Below are positions 43,901 through 57,200 of a stretch of DNA of 64,000 nt, one piece after another; position 1 is the stretch's first letter, and each line of letters opens with the position of its first letter. The position numbers were made by a program, and so were the translations under genes. The stretch is from NCBI GenBank assembly GCA_036320915.1, contig JAXBDG010000003.1, positions 1,178,001 to 1,242,000 on the forward strand, given 5' to 3'. Below the pieces are notes generated by a model. The model did no database searches, had not been told where the DNA came from, and saw only the letters and a list, made by a program, of their open reading frames with translations. Source of the DNA: Linnemannia elongata. Its lineage: Eukaryota; Mortierellomycota; Mortierellomycetes; Mortierellales; Mortierellaceae.

Positions 43901-45930
43901 AATTCTATTCTAATAGTTCCTTTTTTTTTTTTTTTTTTTCGGAACATAGCTTTGGAAAGGTTCTTAGTGTTCAAACTTACGATGAGTTGTTGAACGACTT
44001 GAAGCCATTGATCACCGAGGAGGATCTTCACCTTTTGCCTCTTGGATTGACCTCTGTGGTGTCCATCTTGCACGCCAACCCATCCAGCGTCAACATTGTC
44101 AAGCAGGGTATCCTCCCCTTGGTCTTCAAGCTCATTCGCTCTCCTCTTATCCAGGGACAGGCTCTGGACAGTCTCTTGGCCTTATTCGCTGCTCTCGTTC
44201 GCACCAACGACAAGGAGTTCCCTGTTTTGGTGAGCAGCCTTGTCGAGCCCGCAAGCGTTCCTTCGCCCGAGGGACAGCTCGCCTTGTCCAAGCAGGCCTT
44301 CTCGACCATCGCTCAGTGCATTGCTGTCATTTGCTTAAACTCGGAGAAGAACCTCGAGATGACCGTTGCCGAGTTCATTCGCAAGATCGAGGAGCCTCGC
44401 ACTTCTGACTCTCTCAAGTACCTCTCGTTGATTACCTTGGGAGAGATTGGTCGTCGTGTGTCCCTGAGCAACCATGCCACTGTTCATACCTCGATTCTTG
44501 CCATGTTCAATGTTCACTCGGAGGAGGTCCGCTCGGCTGCTGCCTTTGCCATCGGCAACGTCAGTGCAGGAAACGTCGGCGTTTATGTTCCTATCATCAT
44601 TGAGGAGATCCAGAAGGACCCCAAGAAGCGCTACCTTCTTTTGCACGCCCTCAAGGAGGTTATCACCCGTTACACTCAGAAGCAAGGTGGACAAGAGTTG
44701 GAGGCTCACGCTTCCCAGATTTGGTACGTTTGAGAATGGATGTGACAGTGGTCGACAATGTTGAGCTAGAGATTGAGTAGAAGCTGCCGATTTAACCGTT
44801 TCGCTTGTTTCTTTTTCGATGTATAGGGCCCTTTTGTTCGACAACTGCGAGAGCCAGGAGGAGGGAACTCGCAACGTCGTTGCCGAGTGTCTCGGAAAGT
44901 TGACCTTGACTAACCCCTACAAGTTCTTGCCCGAGCTCCAGGTACTATTATCACTTCGGATCTGCCGAGCTATCGTTCTTAGTCGTTTCTTAAGAATCTG
45001 GTTACTGACATCATTTTACTTCAATTGGCATCAATAGGCTCGTTTGCGGTCGGATTCTCCTCAGATCCGTGGTACTGTCGTCTCGGCGTTCAAGTACACA
45101 TTCACTGACAACGCCCGCAGCTATGACGAGCTTCTTCGCCCCCTCATTGTCGAGTTCTTGTCGTTGATGAAGGACAAGGACCTCAACGTCCGTCGCTTGT
45201 CTCTTTCGACCTTGGACTCTGCTGCCCACAACAAGCCTTACTTGATTCGCGATGTTCTTGGCCAGCTGTTGCCATTGTTGTACCAGGAGACGAACGTTGT
45301 GGAGGAGTTGATTCATATTGTGGAGATGGGACCCTTCAAGCATCGCGTCGACGATGGTCTCGAGATTCGCAAGTCTGCATTCGAGTGCATGTACACCTTG
45401 CTTGAGAAGTGCAGAGACAGAGTCGAGATCTTTGCGTTCATTGACCGTATCCTTGTTGGACTCGTTGACCAGCCAGATATCAAGATGCTGTGCCACTTGA
45501 CCCTTGTCCGTCTGTCTATCGTCTCTCCAACTGCTGTCGCCCAGAGTAAGTCTGCACTTCGATTTCGCGTACCAGTAATCATATTTGGTTCTGTTCATTA
45601 GTGATGACTAATCGGTGCTCATATCTCTGTTGTGTAGGATTGGATGATATGGTTGAGCCTTTGCAGGCAACTCTCAGCTTCAAGATGAAGCCTACAGCAG
45701 TGAAGCAAGAGTTGGAGAAGAACCAGGAGCTTGTCCGGTCTGCGTTGAGGGCGATTGCATTCTTGTCGAAGCTTGCCGATGCTACGTTGACGCCCAAGTT
45801 CGCCACCTTTTTGAACGAGGTGCGCGCTGGACCCAACGCCTATGACTTGAGCCAGTATATTGCCGAGAGCGAGAGTCGCGATGACCTGTACAACAGCAAC
45901 CTCAGGCTCGACTCGATGGACCTTAGCTAA
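40997..45930 (+). CDS. CAND1: CAND1 / TIP120, cullin-associated NEDD8-dissociated protein
   Basis: Eleven exons (40997-41044, 41146-41315, 41441-41651, 41775-42079, 42228-42518, 42613-42921, 43020-43850, 43950-44723, 44827-44941, 45038-45545, 45638-45930) encode 1284 residues, slightly longer than animal CAND1. It is a HEAT-repeat superhelix from end to end. The N-terminal [13 protein letters not shown], the central acidic loop ([14 protein letters not shown] and following) leading into [15 protein letters not shown], and the C-terminal TIP120 region with [20 protein letters not shown] are diagnostic. CAND1 binds unneddylated cullin-Rbx1 and exchanges substrate receptors of SCF-type ubiquitin ligases in cytosol and nucleus. 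The first exon encodes only 16 residues. Codon choice strongly favours C-ending codons, indicating high expression. It shares a divergent promoter region with the Ubp2-like gene and is followed in tandem by LTA4H after 285 bp. Confidence 0.95.
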
Positions 45931-45969
45931 ACGTAGATGAATGAAAATAGGCTCGTTGTCCCTCAAAAA

Positions 45970-45989
45970 AATAAATCCGAATGAATAAA
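45970..45989 (+). terminator. Two polyadenylation signals of CAND1
   Basis: AATAAA at 45970-45975 and again at 45984-45989, starting 40 nt after the stop codon. Confidence 0.5.
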
Positions 45990-46215
45990 AAAAAGTTTGC
46001 AAATTCTCACGGTTCGAAGCTGGTGAAGGAGATGCCATTGGCTGGGAAAACTACAAGCGGCGTGTGTGTGAGCAGGAGTCCAAAAGGGGCAACGATCGTT
46101 TCTTTGTCCTTCTTTTAAAGTCACTCCCACGTCCTTTTCATCGCGCTTTCTCTCCCTTTCTTTTTCATTCTTCATCGCCTTTCACACTTCACATTCATAC
46201 ATTCACACATTCACC

Positions 46216-48567
46216 ATGCCATACGACCCTACCTCGCAGTCGAACATCGACGAGCTCAAGACGAACCATATCCATCTTGACCTCGCTGTCGACTTCAGCG
46301 CAAAAACCCTGACAGGTTCTGCTGAGCTCGAGCTGGAAGCCGTCGCTGACAATGTGTCCAAGGTCGTTCTCGACACTAGCTACATCGACATCCGCTCTGT
46401 CTCTTCTAACGGCAAAGCGCTTCAAGTATGATCAATCTCCAAAGAACACCGTATCACATCAATTGCTATCGCTGTGGCTATTAACCCCATTGTCAACTTT
46501 TTGTTGCACTGTAGTTCAGCTTGGCCAAGCGCCATGAAAAGTACGGATCGGCATTGACAGTCGCATTGGACACCACACTTTCCAAAGGCACCAAGACCAA
46601 GGTGACCGTTGAATATGCAACCACTCAGGGTTGTACCGCCTGCCAGTGGCTGGAGCCCAGTCAGACTGTGGGCAAGAAGCACCCTTACCTTTTCACACAG
46701 TGCCAGGCGATCCACGCACGATCACTCTTACCCTGCCAGGACAGCCCCTCCATCAAATTGACCTACAGCGCCAAAATCACCACCCCTCTTCGCGCCGTCA
46801 TGTCTGCTGTCCCTACCGGAGAGGATAAGCATGCTGCTGGTGACAAGACCACGTTCAAGTTTGAGCAAAAGCAGCGGATTCCTTCGTATCTGATTGCGCT
46901 TGCCGTTGGAAACTTGGAGAAACGTGAAATTGGACCTCGCTCGGCTGTTTGGACCGAGCCTGAGGTCTTGGAGGCTGCTGCTTGGGAGTTTGTTGACACT
47001 GAGAACTTTATCCGGACTGGAGAGGCGCTTTTGACACCCTATGATTGGGGTCGGTATGACCTTTTGGTCCTCCCAGCGTCGTTCCCTTATGGTGGTATGG
47101 AGAACCCTTGTTTGACGTTTGTCACACCTTCGCTGTTAGCTGGTGATCGGTCCCTGGTTGATGTTGTTGCTCATGAGATTGCGCACAGCTGGATGGGCAA
47201 CTTGGTCACCACTGAGAACTGGGAACACTTCTGGTAAGCCTTAGAAGACTTGTTCACTCTGGTCTTGTATTATTGTCTATCCTTGAAAATATTCGGCAGT
47301 TGGATTTAACACTCAATTGGACCTGTTGCGAAAACGCGCTATTCTAGGTTGAACGAGGGATTCACTGTGTTTGTGGAGCGCAAGATCTTGGGACGCATGA
47401 GGGGCAAGGAGCACAGCGAGTTCAGTGCCATCTTGGGCAAAAAGGCCTTGCAGGAGAGTGTTGACCTCTATGGACAGGATCACCCCTTCACCGCCCTCCG
47501 TCCTTGCCTTCGCGGCGAGGATCCCGATGATTCTTTCTCTCGTGTTCCCTATGGTAAAGTACCAATACTCTACTGTCAGCGACCCACATTTGAATTCGTA
47601 GACTAATTATGATATCCGACCAATTGACTGACTGTGCCATTTTCTTCGATGTATTTTTTCGTGAAATAGAGAAGGGATTCAACTTGTTATACTACTTGGA
47701 GAAGCACTTGGGTGGGGCCGAAGTCTTTGAACCTTACCTGCGTGCTCATGTGCAAGAGTTTGCAGGACGTTCGATCAACACGGATGATTGGAAGGCTTTC
47801 TTGTACTCGTTTATGGAAAAGAACTTTGGCCAGGAGAAGGTCGATCTCTTGAACAAGGTCGACTGGGAAGCTTGGTTGGCCGGCACTGGCATGGTAAACA
47901 TCATCTAGCGCCCATTCAACTCCTCTCTTATTGCCTACACTCTGAACGAAAATGCTTAACAGATTTTCATATCATTTTCGTTCAATGTCATGATAGCCTC
48001 CAGTGGACAACAAGTTCGACGACACACTCGCAAAGGCATGTACATGCCTCTGCAAGAAATGGGACGACTCCCGCCACACAATCCCACCTACAGGATTCTC
48101 CACCGAAGACATTAAGGAATTTTCGTCAACCCAAAAGGTCGTCTTTTTGGAAAAGGTCTCTGAACTGAACCCCTTGCCCCACGGACATTTGGACACGATG
48201 GACAAACTCTATGAACTGACGAACGTTCGCAACTCGGAAATCCGTCTGCGTTGGCATTTGTTATGCCTGAAGGCCGATTATGAAAAGATCTATCCGGAAG
48301 TTGTCGCGTTCGCGTCGTCTATGGGCCGGATGAAGATGTGTCGACCTCTACTTCGGTAAGCATTTTTTTTTTTTCACTCTTGTTCAATTACAATCTCGTA
48401 CGCAACTTTGTTAACATAAAACGCGAACCTTTCCAAACATTCACAGATCGCTGTACAAGGCCAAGAACGGTGCAGAGCTGGCACGGGAGACATTCATCAA
48501 GCACAGATCATTCTTCCATCCCATCGCAGCCGCCATGATCGCCAAAGACCTCGGTCTCTCCAAGTAA
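46216..48567 (+). CDS. Leukotriene A-4 hydrolase / M1 aminopeptidase
   Basis: Six exons (46216-46425, 46515-47233, 47348-47553, 47670-47893, 47997-48355, 48447-48567) encode 612 residues, matching the usual LTA4H length. The zinc site is [10 protein letters not shown] with His290, Glu291 and His294, plus Glu313 in WLNEG: the HExxH-x18-E signature of M1 metallopeptidases at almost the same residue numbers as the human enzyme. PYGGMENP is the exopeptidase motif. The C-terminal helical domain ([28 protein letters not shown]) is the LTA4H type. Fungal homologs cleave N-terminal residues and may have epoxide hydrolase activity. The protein is probably cytosolic and nuclear. An intron separates HExxH from its glutamate ligand. 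The start lies in cacattcaccATG, 285 bp after the CAND1 stop. Confidence 0.95.
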
Positions 48568-48594
48568 AAAGGTGCCTCAGAATAGTGGCATAAT

Positions 48595-48600
48595 AATAAA
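48595..48600 (+). terminator. Polyadenylation signal of the LTA4H gene
   Basis: AATAAA 27 nt after the stop codon, within the 114-bp gap before the stop of the convergent POM152 gene. Confidence 0.5.
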
Positions 48601-48681
48601 ACGAATGCAAAATGTTTAATTTTCTTTGTTCCCTACATCGTCCTTCCCCCATCCTCCACTCCTTTTAACCTCTGTTTATGA

Positions 48682-51600
48682 TCAGAACTCCTTTCCAAAC
48701 TGACAGTGCTTGTCCTTGATCCAAATTGGCACAATGGTACCTAAAAAGAATAAAAGAGTAAAACGCGGAGTAGAAATAATATGTCAGTATATTGGTAACT
48801 CGACGCATGAAAGTAACCCATGGCAAATGAGAACAAAATCAAAGCAAACTTCTTACCTTCTGTGAGGGTGGTGAAGGTATCAGTGTATCCCTGAATATTC
48901 CTCTCGGTATGAGTATCCAGAATCTTGGGCCGCTTGCCATGCTTGGCCTGATGCTTCTCGTCATACACAGCCTCCATGCGCGCATACCGCCAGGAGAACG
49001 GTGGCTCGCCTACAAAAGTAGCCACCACCTCGGCCCGGTCTCCCTCCCGCAAATCTGTGATCAAGTTGTCGCCATTGGCCACTTTGACTGTGGGAATCGC
49101 CCAGAACTGGGCCTTCATCTCGTACTTGGGTTGTGTGCAGCACTCCTTCTTGGATATCGTCTGACAGACCTTGGTGATCTTGAACAATCCAGGTCGAGCT
49201 GCTTGGTAAGAGAACAACTGTCCTGGTTGAAGAGTCTTGGTGTGCTTGGACTCATCCAAACTGTATGACACCTCGATTCTAAAGTTCATATTAAAGGACG
49301 CGGTCGGTTAGCGCTTGTCCTAGACGATTGCCCAGAATACATACAAAACAAAATAAATACAAAACTTACGGGGTGTCCCTGCCGTGGACAATATACTCGA
49401 TCTTGTCGCCGACACAGTTGTCGGGGATGTGTTTCTTGGGTGTGATGCCTGGAGTATCCAAAACTTCGAAATTCACACTGCTGGCATCTCCTCCTGAGCA
49501 TCCACTGGCATCCGCCACTCGAACAACAGACACGACGTACATTCCTGTATCGACGAATATCGCAGGCAAAATCCACTCGTAGAGTCCGTTATGGGGAAAG
49601 ACATCGAGTTCGTAAATCTTAGCCACAGGCTGGTCCGGCCGCTCGATCTCGATAGCCAATGAATAAGGTCCAGATCCGCCCTCGATCTTGATAGCAATCT
49701 TTTCCTTTTCGCCCGTGATCTCGTTTTTGCAGTACTCCCGTTTGGCGGTGTTGACGAGCGTGGCTCTTGGTGGTGACCGGACGACGTGCTTGAAAACGAC
49801 AGGCTTCTTTTCATGGCGGACTTCCACGTTGGAGTAAGTCGCATCCGAGAGGGTGACAAACTGGTAAGAGTAGGTGCCAGACTTTCCGGTCATGATGGGA
49901 ATGCGCATAGTCGAGTGTTGAGATTTCACGTCTAACTCTACCACCTCATCGTTCTTCCTGGGTGACTTGTGAATCCTCTTGTAGCGAAGCTCGAAGGGTG
50001 CCTTTCCTGTCAAGCGCAATTCCAGAGTACGATCAGCGTCCAGGCAGACAGCTGGAAGGTCAAAGTGATCACCATCACGCGAAATCCTCTCAGATGGCGC
50101 GACCTCTCCTTCTGGGACGTTCTCGCGAGGACCACCACGGAAGCGGATAGAGTCGATCATCAGGTTCATTGTTGGGCGCTTGCTGTAGACGACTTCGCAC
50201 CGGTGAGCCTGCTCAACGACCTCTCCCTCGCAGAAGGAATCGCTGACAGTCTTGAGCTCATAGATACCGGGCTTGCTGACCGTAACAAGGGCGTTCCTCG
50301 ACTCTGACTTGGCTGCGCTCACAGACTCCTCTCCTTCCAACTTGTAGGTCAAGAACCAAGGAGAGCCTCCCGTAAGGTGAATAGGGAGATCCACCTGATC
50401 GCCCTCGGCAAATTCCTTGGGGGTGTCGCACTGGAATGAGGCTGTTGGGGGGCCGTTGGAGACCTCGACCGCTACATCCGCCACCTTGAGATCTTTTTGA
50501 CAACCGTTGGCCAAATCTGTGACACGTCCGAGATCCTATAACAACAAGGAGTATGAGATGGTGAGCATTGAGGAACAAAGTGCCACAAGATCCACGTGAG
50601 GCGCAGTAAATGCAAACAATTAACTTACAATAGAGTAAATACCCTCGCGCTCAAAGGGAGGCAGGACCAATGTAGTAGTCTTCTCGGTGATGTTGTGCTG
50701 ACTGTAAAGCTGGCTGGCGGTGCCACGGATCACGCGGTACTCGATATCCCAGGGTCCGGTTCCATAGAGTTCTACATCCAGCCTTTCTGAAGAGCCCCGG
50801 CAAGTCTTCAATCCTGTCTGGCCACTGACGAACGCTGCAGAGGGTTGGGGGTGGATGTTCTGGAGGATAGGAGGGAGATTAACCTTGATGGGGGGGTAAT
50901 TCTTGTCGCTGACGGTCTTGAAGATGTACTTGAAGTTGCCAGATAGATCAGGCTTCAGCTCGAGATTGAGACGAGGCTTGGGTGAAGAGTGACAGACGTT
51001 TTGTTTCTTGAGCTGACCATTGCGCCAGACCTCAAAGCAAACTTCCCAAGGGCCTTCTCCGGTAAATGTTGCATCGACGGTAACTCCAATGGCACCGACA
51101 CAAGAGTCGTTGATAGGATGTGAAACAATATCGACTGTTGGGAGGGTGGCGACGGTCACCGAGCAATCCCGAGGGAGCTCAATCTCACCCTCGCAGTAGG
51201 CATCCTTGATGTGGGAGAGAGTGTAGAGTCCTGGCTTGGTTGCAACAATCCGTGGCTTAGCGTTGTCCTTGGAGACCTGGATATCCTTCATGGCGTGAGG
51301 CTCGTCCAGATCCGTTTTTTGGTAGACATATCCTATCTGGAAAGGCGCCGAACCTCGCTTGACATGGAGGCCAATGTCGACGGAAGGGGAATCACCCATG
51401 TCGACAATCTTGATGGGCCGCCTTGGGTCGCACAGCATGGCAACAGAAGGTCTCTCGCGAACGTGAACATGTTGAATCTCTGGTTCCCTGAGGTTCCTGG
51501 CGACAAGTCCTTGAAGATCGATAACGTTGCCGCAGCCATCCTTGACCATCGTCACCTGGAAGCTGTAGTCTCCAGGGTTGGAAAGGCCCAAGCTGACAGA

Positions 51601-53283
51601 CAAATTCATCTCGTGCTGCTTGGCCCATGAATAGTTAGGACTTTCAGGCTTTGCCCATCCTTTGAGGAAAGGAGATGAATAGTCCTCGGGCTCCGACTCG
51701 ATAAAAAGCTCCTGGGTCCCCTTTTTGGGCGATCGACGCCTGTAGAAGACAGTCCATGGCGGCAATCCTCGTACGACGATGGGGATATCGACGTCGCCCT
51801 TTCCTGAACAGCGATCCAGAGTGTCCTTGTGGTTCTCGATACGCGCCTCGGGGCAGTTGACAACAAAGACCTCTCTGTCATGGTGGAAGCGAATATCCAC
51901 GCGGTCCTTATCGTGAATCTTGAGGAGCTTGTACGAACCGGGAGCATTCGCCCTGAGGTTATAAACTGTTTTTGCGCCTTCCTGGTTTGCGCGGGCTTTG
52001 TGTAGGACAGTGCTCGATTCCTTGAAAGGTCCAGTCAACTTGTGCAACGTTGTTTGTCCGGTCTCGAAGGATGTGATGGTGTACTCCAGATAATGGGGCT
52101 CGCTTCCATTGAAAACAATTGGAATTTCCGGCTGATCGAGAACGGGAAGGCTAACATCCGGCACACAGAAGCACTGCTCATCGGGATTAAGATCAGCTGA
52201 GCTATATGCCAAAAGATAAATACAATTGAAGGTTAAGTACATCAAAGATTTAGATCTAATAGCGTGCAATATATAGCGTCAAATCCTGAAGTCGCACCTG
52301 TAAGGCTTGAGGAGTACAGTGTGTCGTCCTTGCAAATGCTCGTCATGATCTATTGAGATAGCAGAATATATGAGTGTCGGTTAGATTGCTTTGTCATCCT
52401 GGTCCGTATTTGTGAGACGCATATCACAATTACTTCAATTGATCCATACTTCTGAAAGAGAGGTCTTCGCCTCTGCTCCATCCTGGCAGTCCAACGTAAC
52501 CCCACACTAACCAATACAGATATGAAAAAGGAGTAGTTCGTTAGATGCTGCATATATTTGTTTCAATGTGGCCATAGAGATGTAGTTACGGCAGATCAAT
52601 GGTGTACCTTTCGATGCAGATGAACGCGCAATGGCCGTTGGCGATATCTATGGAATGTGGATTGTGGGGAAAGTGGTCAAAATATGTCCTGGTCCAGTGA
52701 AGTTTTAACTGCAAATTCTGATCCATTTGCCAACTGTTCCCCGTGCTACCCGTTCCTGATGCGATACTAATATACCGATCCTGTTCAATACTTTCTCACA
52801 ATTACTTTCATCCAGATCAGCATCAACAACGCGCGCTTTTACTCCTGTGTTCAGTAAATTATGGCTACATCCACTGTCGATTGTCCGACAAGCAACATTC
52901 TTCGTTCCAGTAGAATAGTCCTGAATAGTCTTTACCTCGCTTGCGGTGAAGAGGACAAAGTTGATGATAGCGAGGGTAAAGAGGGCAATGAGCATGCGAA
53001 TGACGGGAAGTTCCAGCCAGGGAATCCTGAGATAGTTGAGGGCCATGAGGAATGCCACATCAAGGGCGAGCCAGAGGATAAAGCCAAAGAACTCTGCCGC
53101 GTAGTCCGAGCGCGCGATCCCGAGCCAGTAGTAGAGCTTCATGGCCTGGAGAAAGACGAATGCCGAGACGGCGTAGATGCGCTGAGTAGGGCCATCGCAG
53201 TATTCGAGGGGGATGCGTGCGTTTGATTGGAATGCGCTTTGAGGACGCGCCGCCGATGATTTTAGTGGCACAGGCGTGGACAT
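48682..53283 (-). CDS. POM152: POM152-type membrane nucleoporin
   Basis: Seven exons (53283-52936, 52647-52608, 52349-52298, 52201-50629, 50535-49370, 49278-48857, 48740-48682) give 1219 residues. The N-terminal 116 residues carry three hydrophobic segments (about 37-55, 64-84, 93-113). After them come the diagnostic SPTAIARSSASK and GRHTVLLKPYSSADLNP blocks, then about a thousand residues of lumenal Ig-like beta domains. Repeated patterns there include GSEPHYLEYT, GLPPWTVFYRR, GEGPWEVCFE, GTGPWDIEYR and GGSPWFLTYK. POM152 is a ring component on the lumenal side of the nuclear pore and is fungus-specific. Two tiny exons of 40 and 52 nt link the membrane part to the lumenal part. They were found by splice sites and by the phase match. 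The last 59-nt exon supplies the conserved C-terminus. It is divergent from the MOV10-like helicase and convergent with LTA4H. Confidence 0.92.
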
Positions 53284-53882
53284 GTTGAGAGAGCCAACGC
53301 CACGCGTCTTTTTGTGTTGAGAGATGTCTGTTTTAAACGAAGGTTGCCTCGGGGTGGGTGGTTGAGGTGATGGTTTGCCTGACTGTGAAGACGCTGTGTC
53401 GGTGGCAAAGTCCGGCTGCTGCTGCTGCTGCTACTGCTGATCCTTCTTGGGTATGTTGGTTGGTGGGCTGGTTGACCGGGGGAGTGTAAAGGGAAAGAAG
53501 AAAGAGGAGAGAAACCGTTGGGTGTCCCTTTGAGTTGGCTTATTCACAACATCAGTGAGCGTGTGGAACGTGTATCGAGAAGAGTGTGTTGTCTGTAGTG
53601 TTGTAAGGAGAGAGCGACAGTCACATAAATGTTGTTTTTAAGGGGTACGATTGTTCAGCATCTTTGATAGACACGCTTTTGTCGACAATTTGCCACTTTT
53701 TTTTGCTTTTTTTTTTTTTCTCTGAATAACTGACTGACTGACTTCATATACACTGATGTTTGAGTCTGAGGTGAGGGAGGAATTTCTTTCTGTTACCAGT
53801 GTGTGTGTGCGTGTGTGTGTCTTCTTTGTTGCTCTTCTGTTCTTGCTTTCCTCTTCTTTCATTCTTCTTCTTCCTCACACTT

Positions 53883-53896
53883 CCCCCCCCCCCCCC
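53883..53896 (+). repeat. 14-nt C homopolymer
   Basis: An uninterrupted C run in the helicase promoter. Length is likely to vary between isolates or sequencing runs. Confidence 0.85.
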
Positions 53897-53943
53897 TTTT
53901 GTGTTCGTCCATCTGCGACGTTCCCTTCTGGTCGACTCCTTCT

Positions 53944-53971
53944 TCCTCCCTCCTCCCTCCTCCCTCCTCCC
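53944..53971 (+). repeat. Tandem 7-bp repeat, unit TCCTCCC
   Basis: Four exact copies in the pyrimidine-rich promoter of the helicase gene. The complementary strand is G-rich (GGGAGGA units) and could form non-B structures. Confidence 0.85.
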
Positions 53972-54210
53972 CTCTCACACATCACTCCTCCCTCCTTCTC
54001 CTTCTCCCTCTCCCTTTCCTTCTTCCCTTCTCTTCAAAGTCGCTATTCAGACAGACTTCACCCAGTCACTCTCACACCCTGTGTGCGTGTCTCTAGGTCT
54101 GACCTTACCGGTCTTGGCCACCTCCCTCCCTCCTTCCCTCATTCCTGTAGATATCAACCTACATCCTATCCTCTTCGATTGCTGGCGTCTTTTTGCCCTC
54201 TTTGGTGACC

Positions 54211-57200
54211 ATGGAGTCCAACCTCGCTGGCTCCTTGCCGCGTCATAACCACCTTCACCACCAACACCCCACTTTCAACCCAGTCCACCCCAACAACCAG
54301 CACCAGCACCCCTCCTTGCTTCAGTTCCCTCCCAACCAGTCGCCATACCCTTTGCACCAGCAGCAACAACAGCATCTCAACCGAGGATTACCGCAGCAGC
54401 AGCAACCGCTGCAACAGCAACACCAGCAACAGCAACAACACCAGCACCACTCGACTCTGGATGGTTTGAACAGCGGATATCTCGGTTCCAGTGCCTTGAA
54501 CCGTCCTGCTCCTGCCCGTCAAAGCCAACTTCAGAGTCGCCAGAGTGTGCCCTTGTTCTCCACCGGCACCTTCCCGCCTCTGCCGTCAACCGGCACCTCA
54601 TCGGGTCACCAAACTCCAACTCAAGAGACTCCCAACATGATTCCATCTTCCAACAACCAGCAACATCGGTTCTCGAGAACACCCAGCCCCAACCGTTCGA
54701 TCGCTCACTCGCCCCCTTCGTATAACGGAATGAGCACCAGCAACAGCGGCGGCTTTTCAACAGGAAGACTGTCGCCGGTTACATTCTTCCCAGGAGCCCA
54801 GCCGCTCTTTGGGCAGGGTCAGGGGTTCCAGGACGCTGTCTCAGCTCGGAACCTGGGGAACTCGTCGTCCCAGCACCCTTCGCAGCCGCCCTCGGCCTCG
54901 TTTACTCCGCTGTCGATGGCGTCTCATCCTAATCACCGACTGCAGGACAGTATGGGTCATGGCGAGAGCCTCAGCAGAAGTAACAGCGGTAACCACTGGT
55001 CCCTTCCGAATCAGTTCTCATCCCATCCTGACCAGACGCCGCTCAGTATACCCCAAACCCTCTTCCTCGGACAGACGGACGCAGCGACATCGTTCTATGG
55101 GTCGAATGGACAGCAGGATATTCCCTTGGGGCCGTTCATCCCCTCCCCTATGCCGCCCTATCCAGCCAGCCAACAGCAGCAACATCAGCAGCAACAACAC
55201 CAGCATCAAGCTTTTAATCAACTTCAGCAGCAGCAGCAACAGCGCGTGGGACGCCCCCTATCGACTCAGATGAGCTTTGCAGGCACGCCCATTGTTGCCC
55301 CTATGCCGACACAACAGCGAGTCCTCCAACCCAGCGTGCCACACACGCCTGCATTTCACCCTCAGAAGCAACCCCCACCCTTGCCACATTTTCAGCAACC
55401 ACCACAGGCGTATCAACAGGCATTTCCACAGCTGCAGTCACAACCATTTTCTCACGAGGACAATGCCCACAAGGGTAGAATTCCTATGAACAGGTCTGAC
55501 TCCGACGGAGCGCAAGCAAGCGTCCTCAAAATCCCTCCTGGTTACTTTCCCATCTTCAATGGCAGTGAATGGGTCATGATCTCGCACGCCGCAGCTACTA
55601 TGGCAGGCATTCCGATTCCCAACCCTCAGAACAGTCCTTCGCACGGGTCGGGAAGCAGTGCCAATGGACATCGTTCGTCGATGCTGCCTCAGCACCGATA
55701 TGACGATGGCGTCCTGCCATACTCTGGCTCTCCCCCTCCTACTGACAACCAGAGCCGCCAGGGTACTGAGGCTGGTCGAATGATGAACGGCGGCTCCGAC
55801 CTATCTCGCACCGGATCCGAATCTCGTCGAGGCTCGAACCCTACTCAGGTCATCTCAAGCCGCGCCTCAAGTCCGGCAGATTACAAGAGAGCTGCCAAGA
55901 GTCCTGCGTCGTACTCCCCTCTTTACCAGGATGAATCTTCGCACACCGTTCAGGAGAATTTGGATTTGCTTGAACTTCTTCAAAAGTACGACTACCTCTC
56001 TGCCTGGAGTCGACAGGGGAAATCAACAACGCCCAGTGAATTGGGAAGCCCCGTTGACGGTACCACTACCCCCAAGAAACAGGAGCCGTTCGAAAAGTCA
56101 CTGGCACTGAAGGAGATAATCGAATGGATTGAGGAACACAAGGACTACTTGTTGCGGGAGCAGCAGGATCTACTCGTTCCCGGTCAAATCGACTTTGGAA
56201 ACATCAACCCCAAGGCGGAGGTGGCTCGCAAAACGATTAGGATCGAGAACCATGGACCCAAGATTGTTCAGCTTCAGGCGCTTAAGATCATCCCGAACGC
56301 TTTTGACCAGCTGAAATGCATCTCTCGAGAGGTTATCTACGCGCATCCAGCCAATGGCACTGAGCCGATGTTTGGCAATATCGACATTGAGCTGTCTACA
56401 GGTGGTATGTATCGGACGCCGTCTTTTAGAGTACCAGTGCCTTTGACATGCTTAATTGGTACCTTGACACTAACGTTATAGTCAATTTTGCGAACCCCCT
56501 ATGTTTCCATAGCCAACCTTGGATTCTTCTCGAGCTGGCTGCTAATTCTCATTAACGAGTCGTCGCTCATTGGCCGGAAGATAACATGGAACGTCACCAA
56601 CAATACACAGCTGGATCGAGACATGGACCCTTATGCAAAGGCGTTCGCTCCGCAGTGGCTGCGCAATCTCAACTTGGCGAAGCCTCGCATGGTGATCACT
56701 GGAGAGGCGGTGGAAACAATCGACTTTCAGGATTACCTCAGGTCGGTCGAGCATCCTTGCTACAAGAAGCACAACGGAAAGTTTTCGTTAGAGCCACAGC
56801 AAGTCGAGTCGCAGGAGGTCATCCTTCCTGGACAGATCAGTATTGATCTCTCAGCCGACAGCTATGCGTCTCGCCTCCTGCCTCTTCTTCAGGTCGAGAA
56901 GCATCATTCTGAGGAGGACGTGTCGTCTTACAACCTGTATATGGTCGAGATTAAGCTGTACGATGCTGCCGCCAACTATTTTCAGATTCAAGTTGCTGGA
57001 CTCGCTGAGAGATGTCCTCTCCTCCTTCGCGGCGATACCATCATCGTACGCCAGGTGACCGGCGGGGTGTTTGCAGGAATCGAATACAGGACATTTGTTC
57101 ATGGAACCAACATGCGGAGCAACAGCATCTACGTTCACCTCCCGATTGGAGCTTTGCCGTCGCTTGCCCATGAGCGCTGGAATGTCCAGTTCAAGGTCAA

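Larger units (their letters stand above)
53284..54210. promoter_or_regulatory. Divergent promoter region, POM152 / MOV10-like
   Basis: A 927-bp gap. The helicase side is an extreme pyrimidine tract from about 53,850 to 54,030 with a 14-nt C run and a 7-bp tandem repeat. The POM152 side is G/A-rich on the plus strand and contains a short CTG run near 53,412. Confidence 0.5.

Noticed and set aside
44335..45598. Long minus-strand frames opposite CAND1
   Set aside because: Shadows of the CAND1 coding frame, with no domain content.
53412..53435. CTG run as a coding poly-Gln or poly-Leu tract
   Set aside because: It lies upstream of the POM152 start in promoter DNA and is not part of any supported frame.
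56405..56481. Acceptor at 56481 for the first helicase intron
   Set aside because: From the strong donor at 56404 it shifts frame and stops soon. The acceptor at 56512 restores the conserved frame with a typical 108-nt intron.
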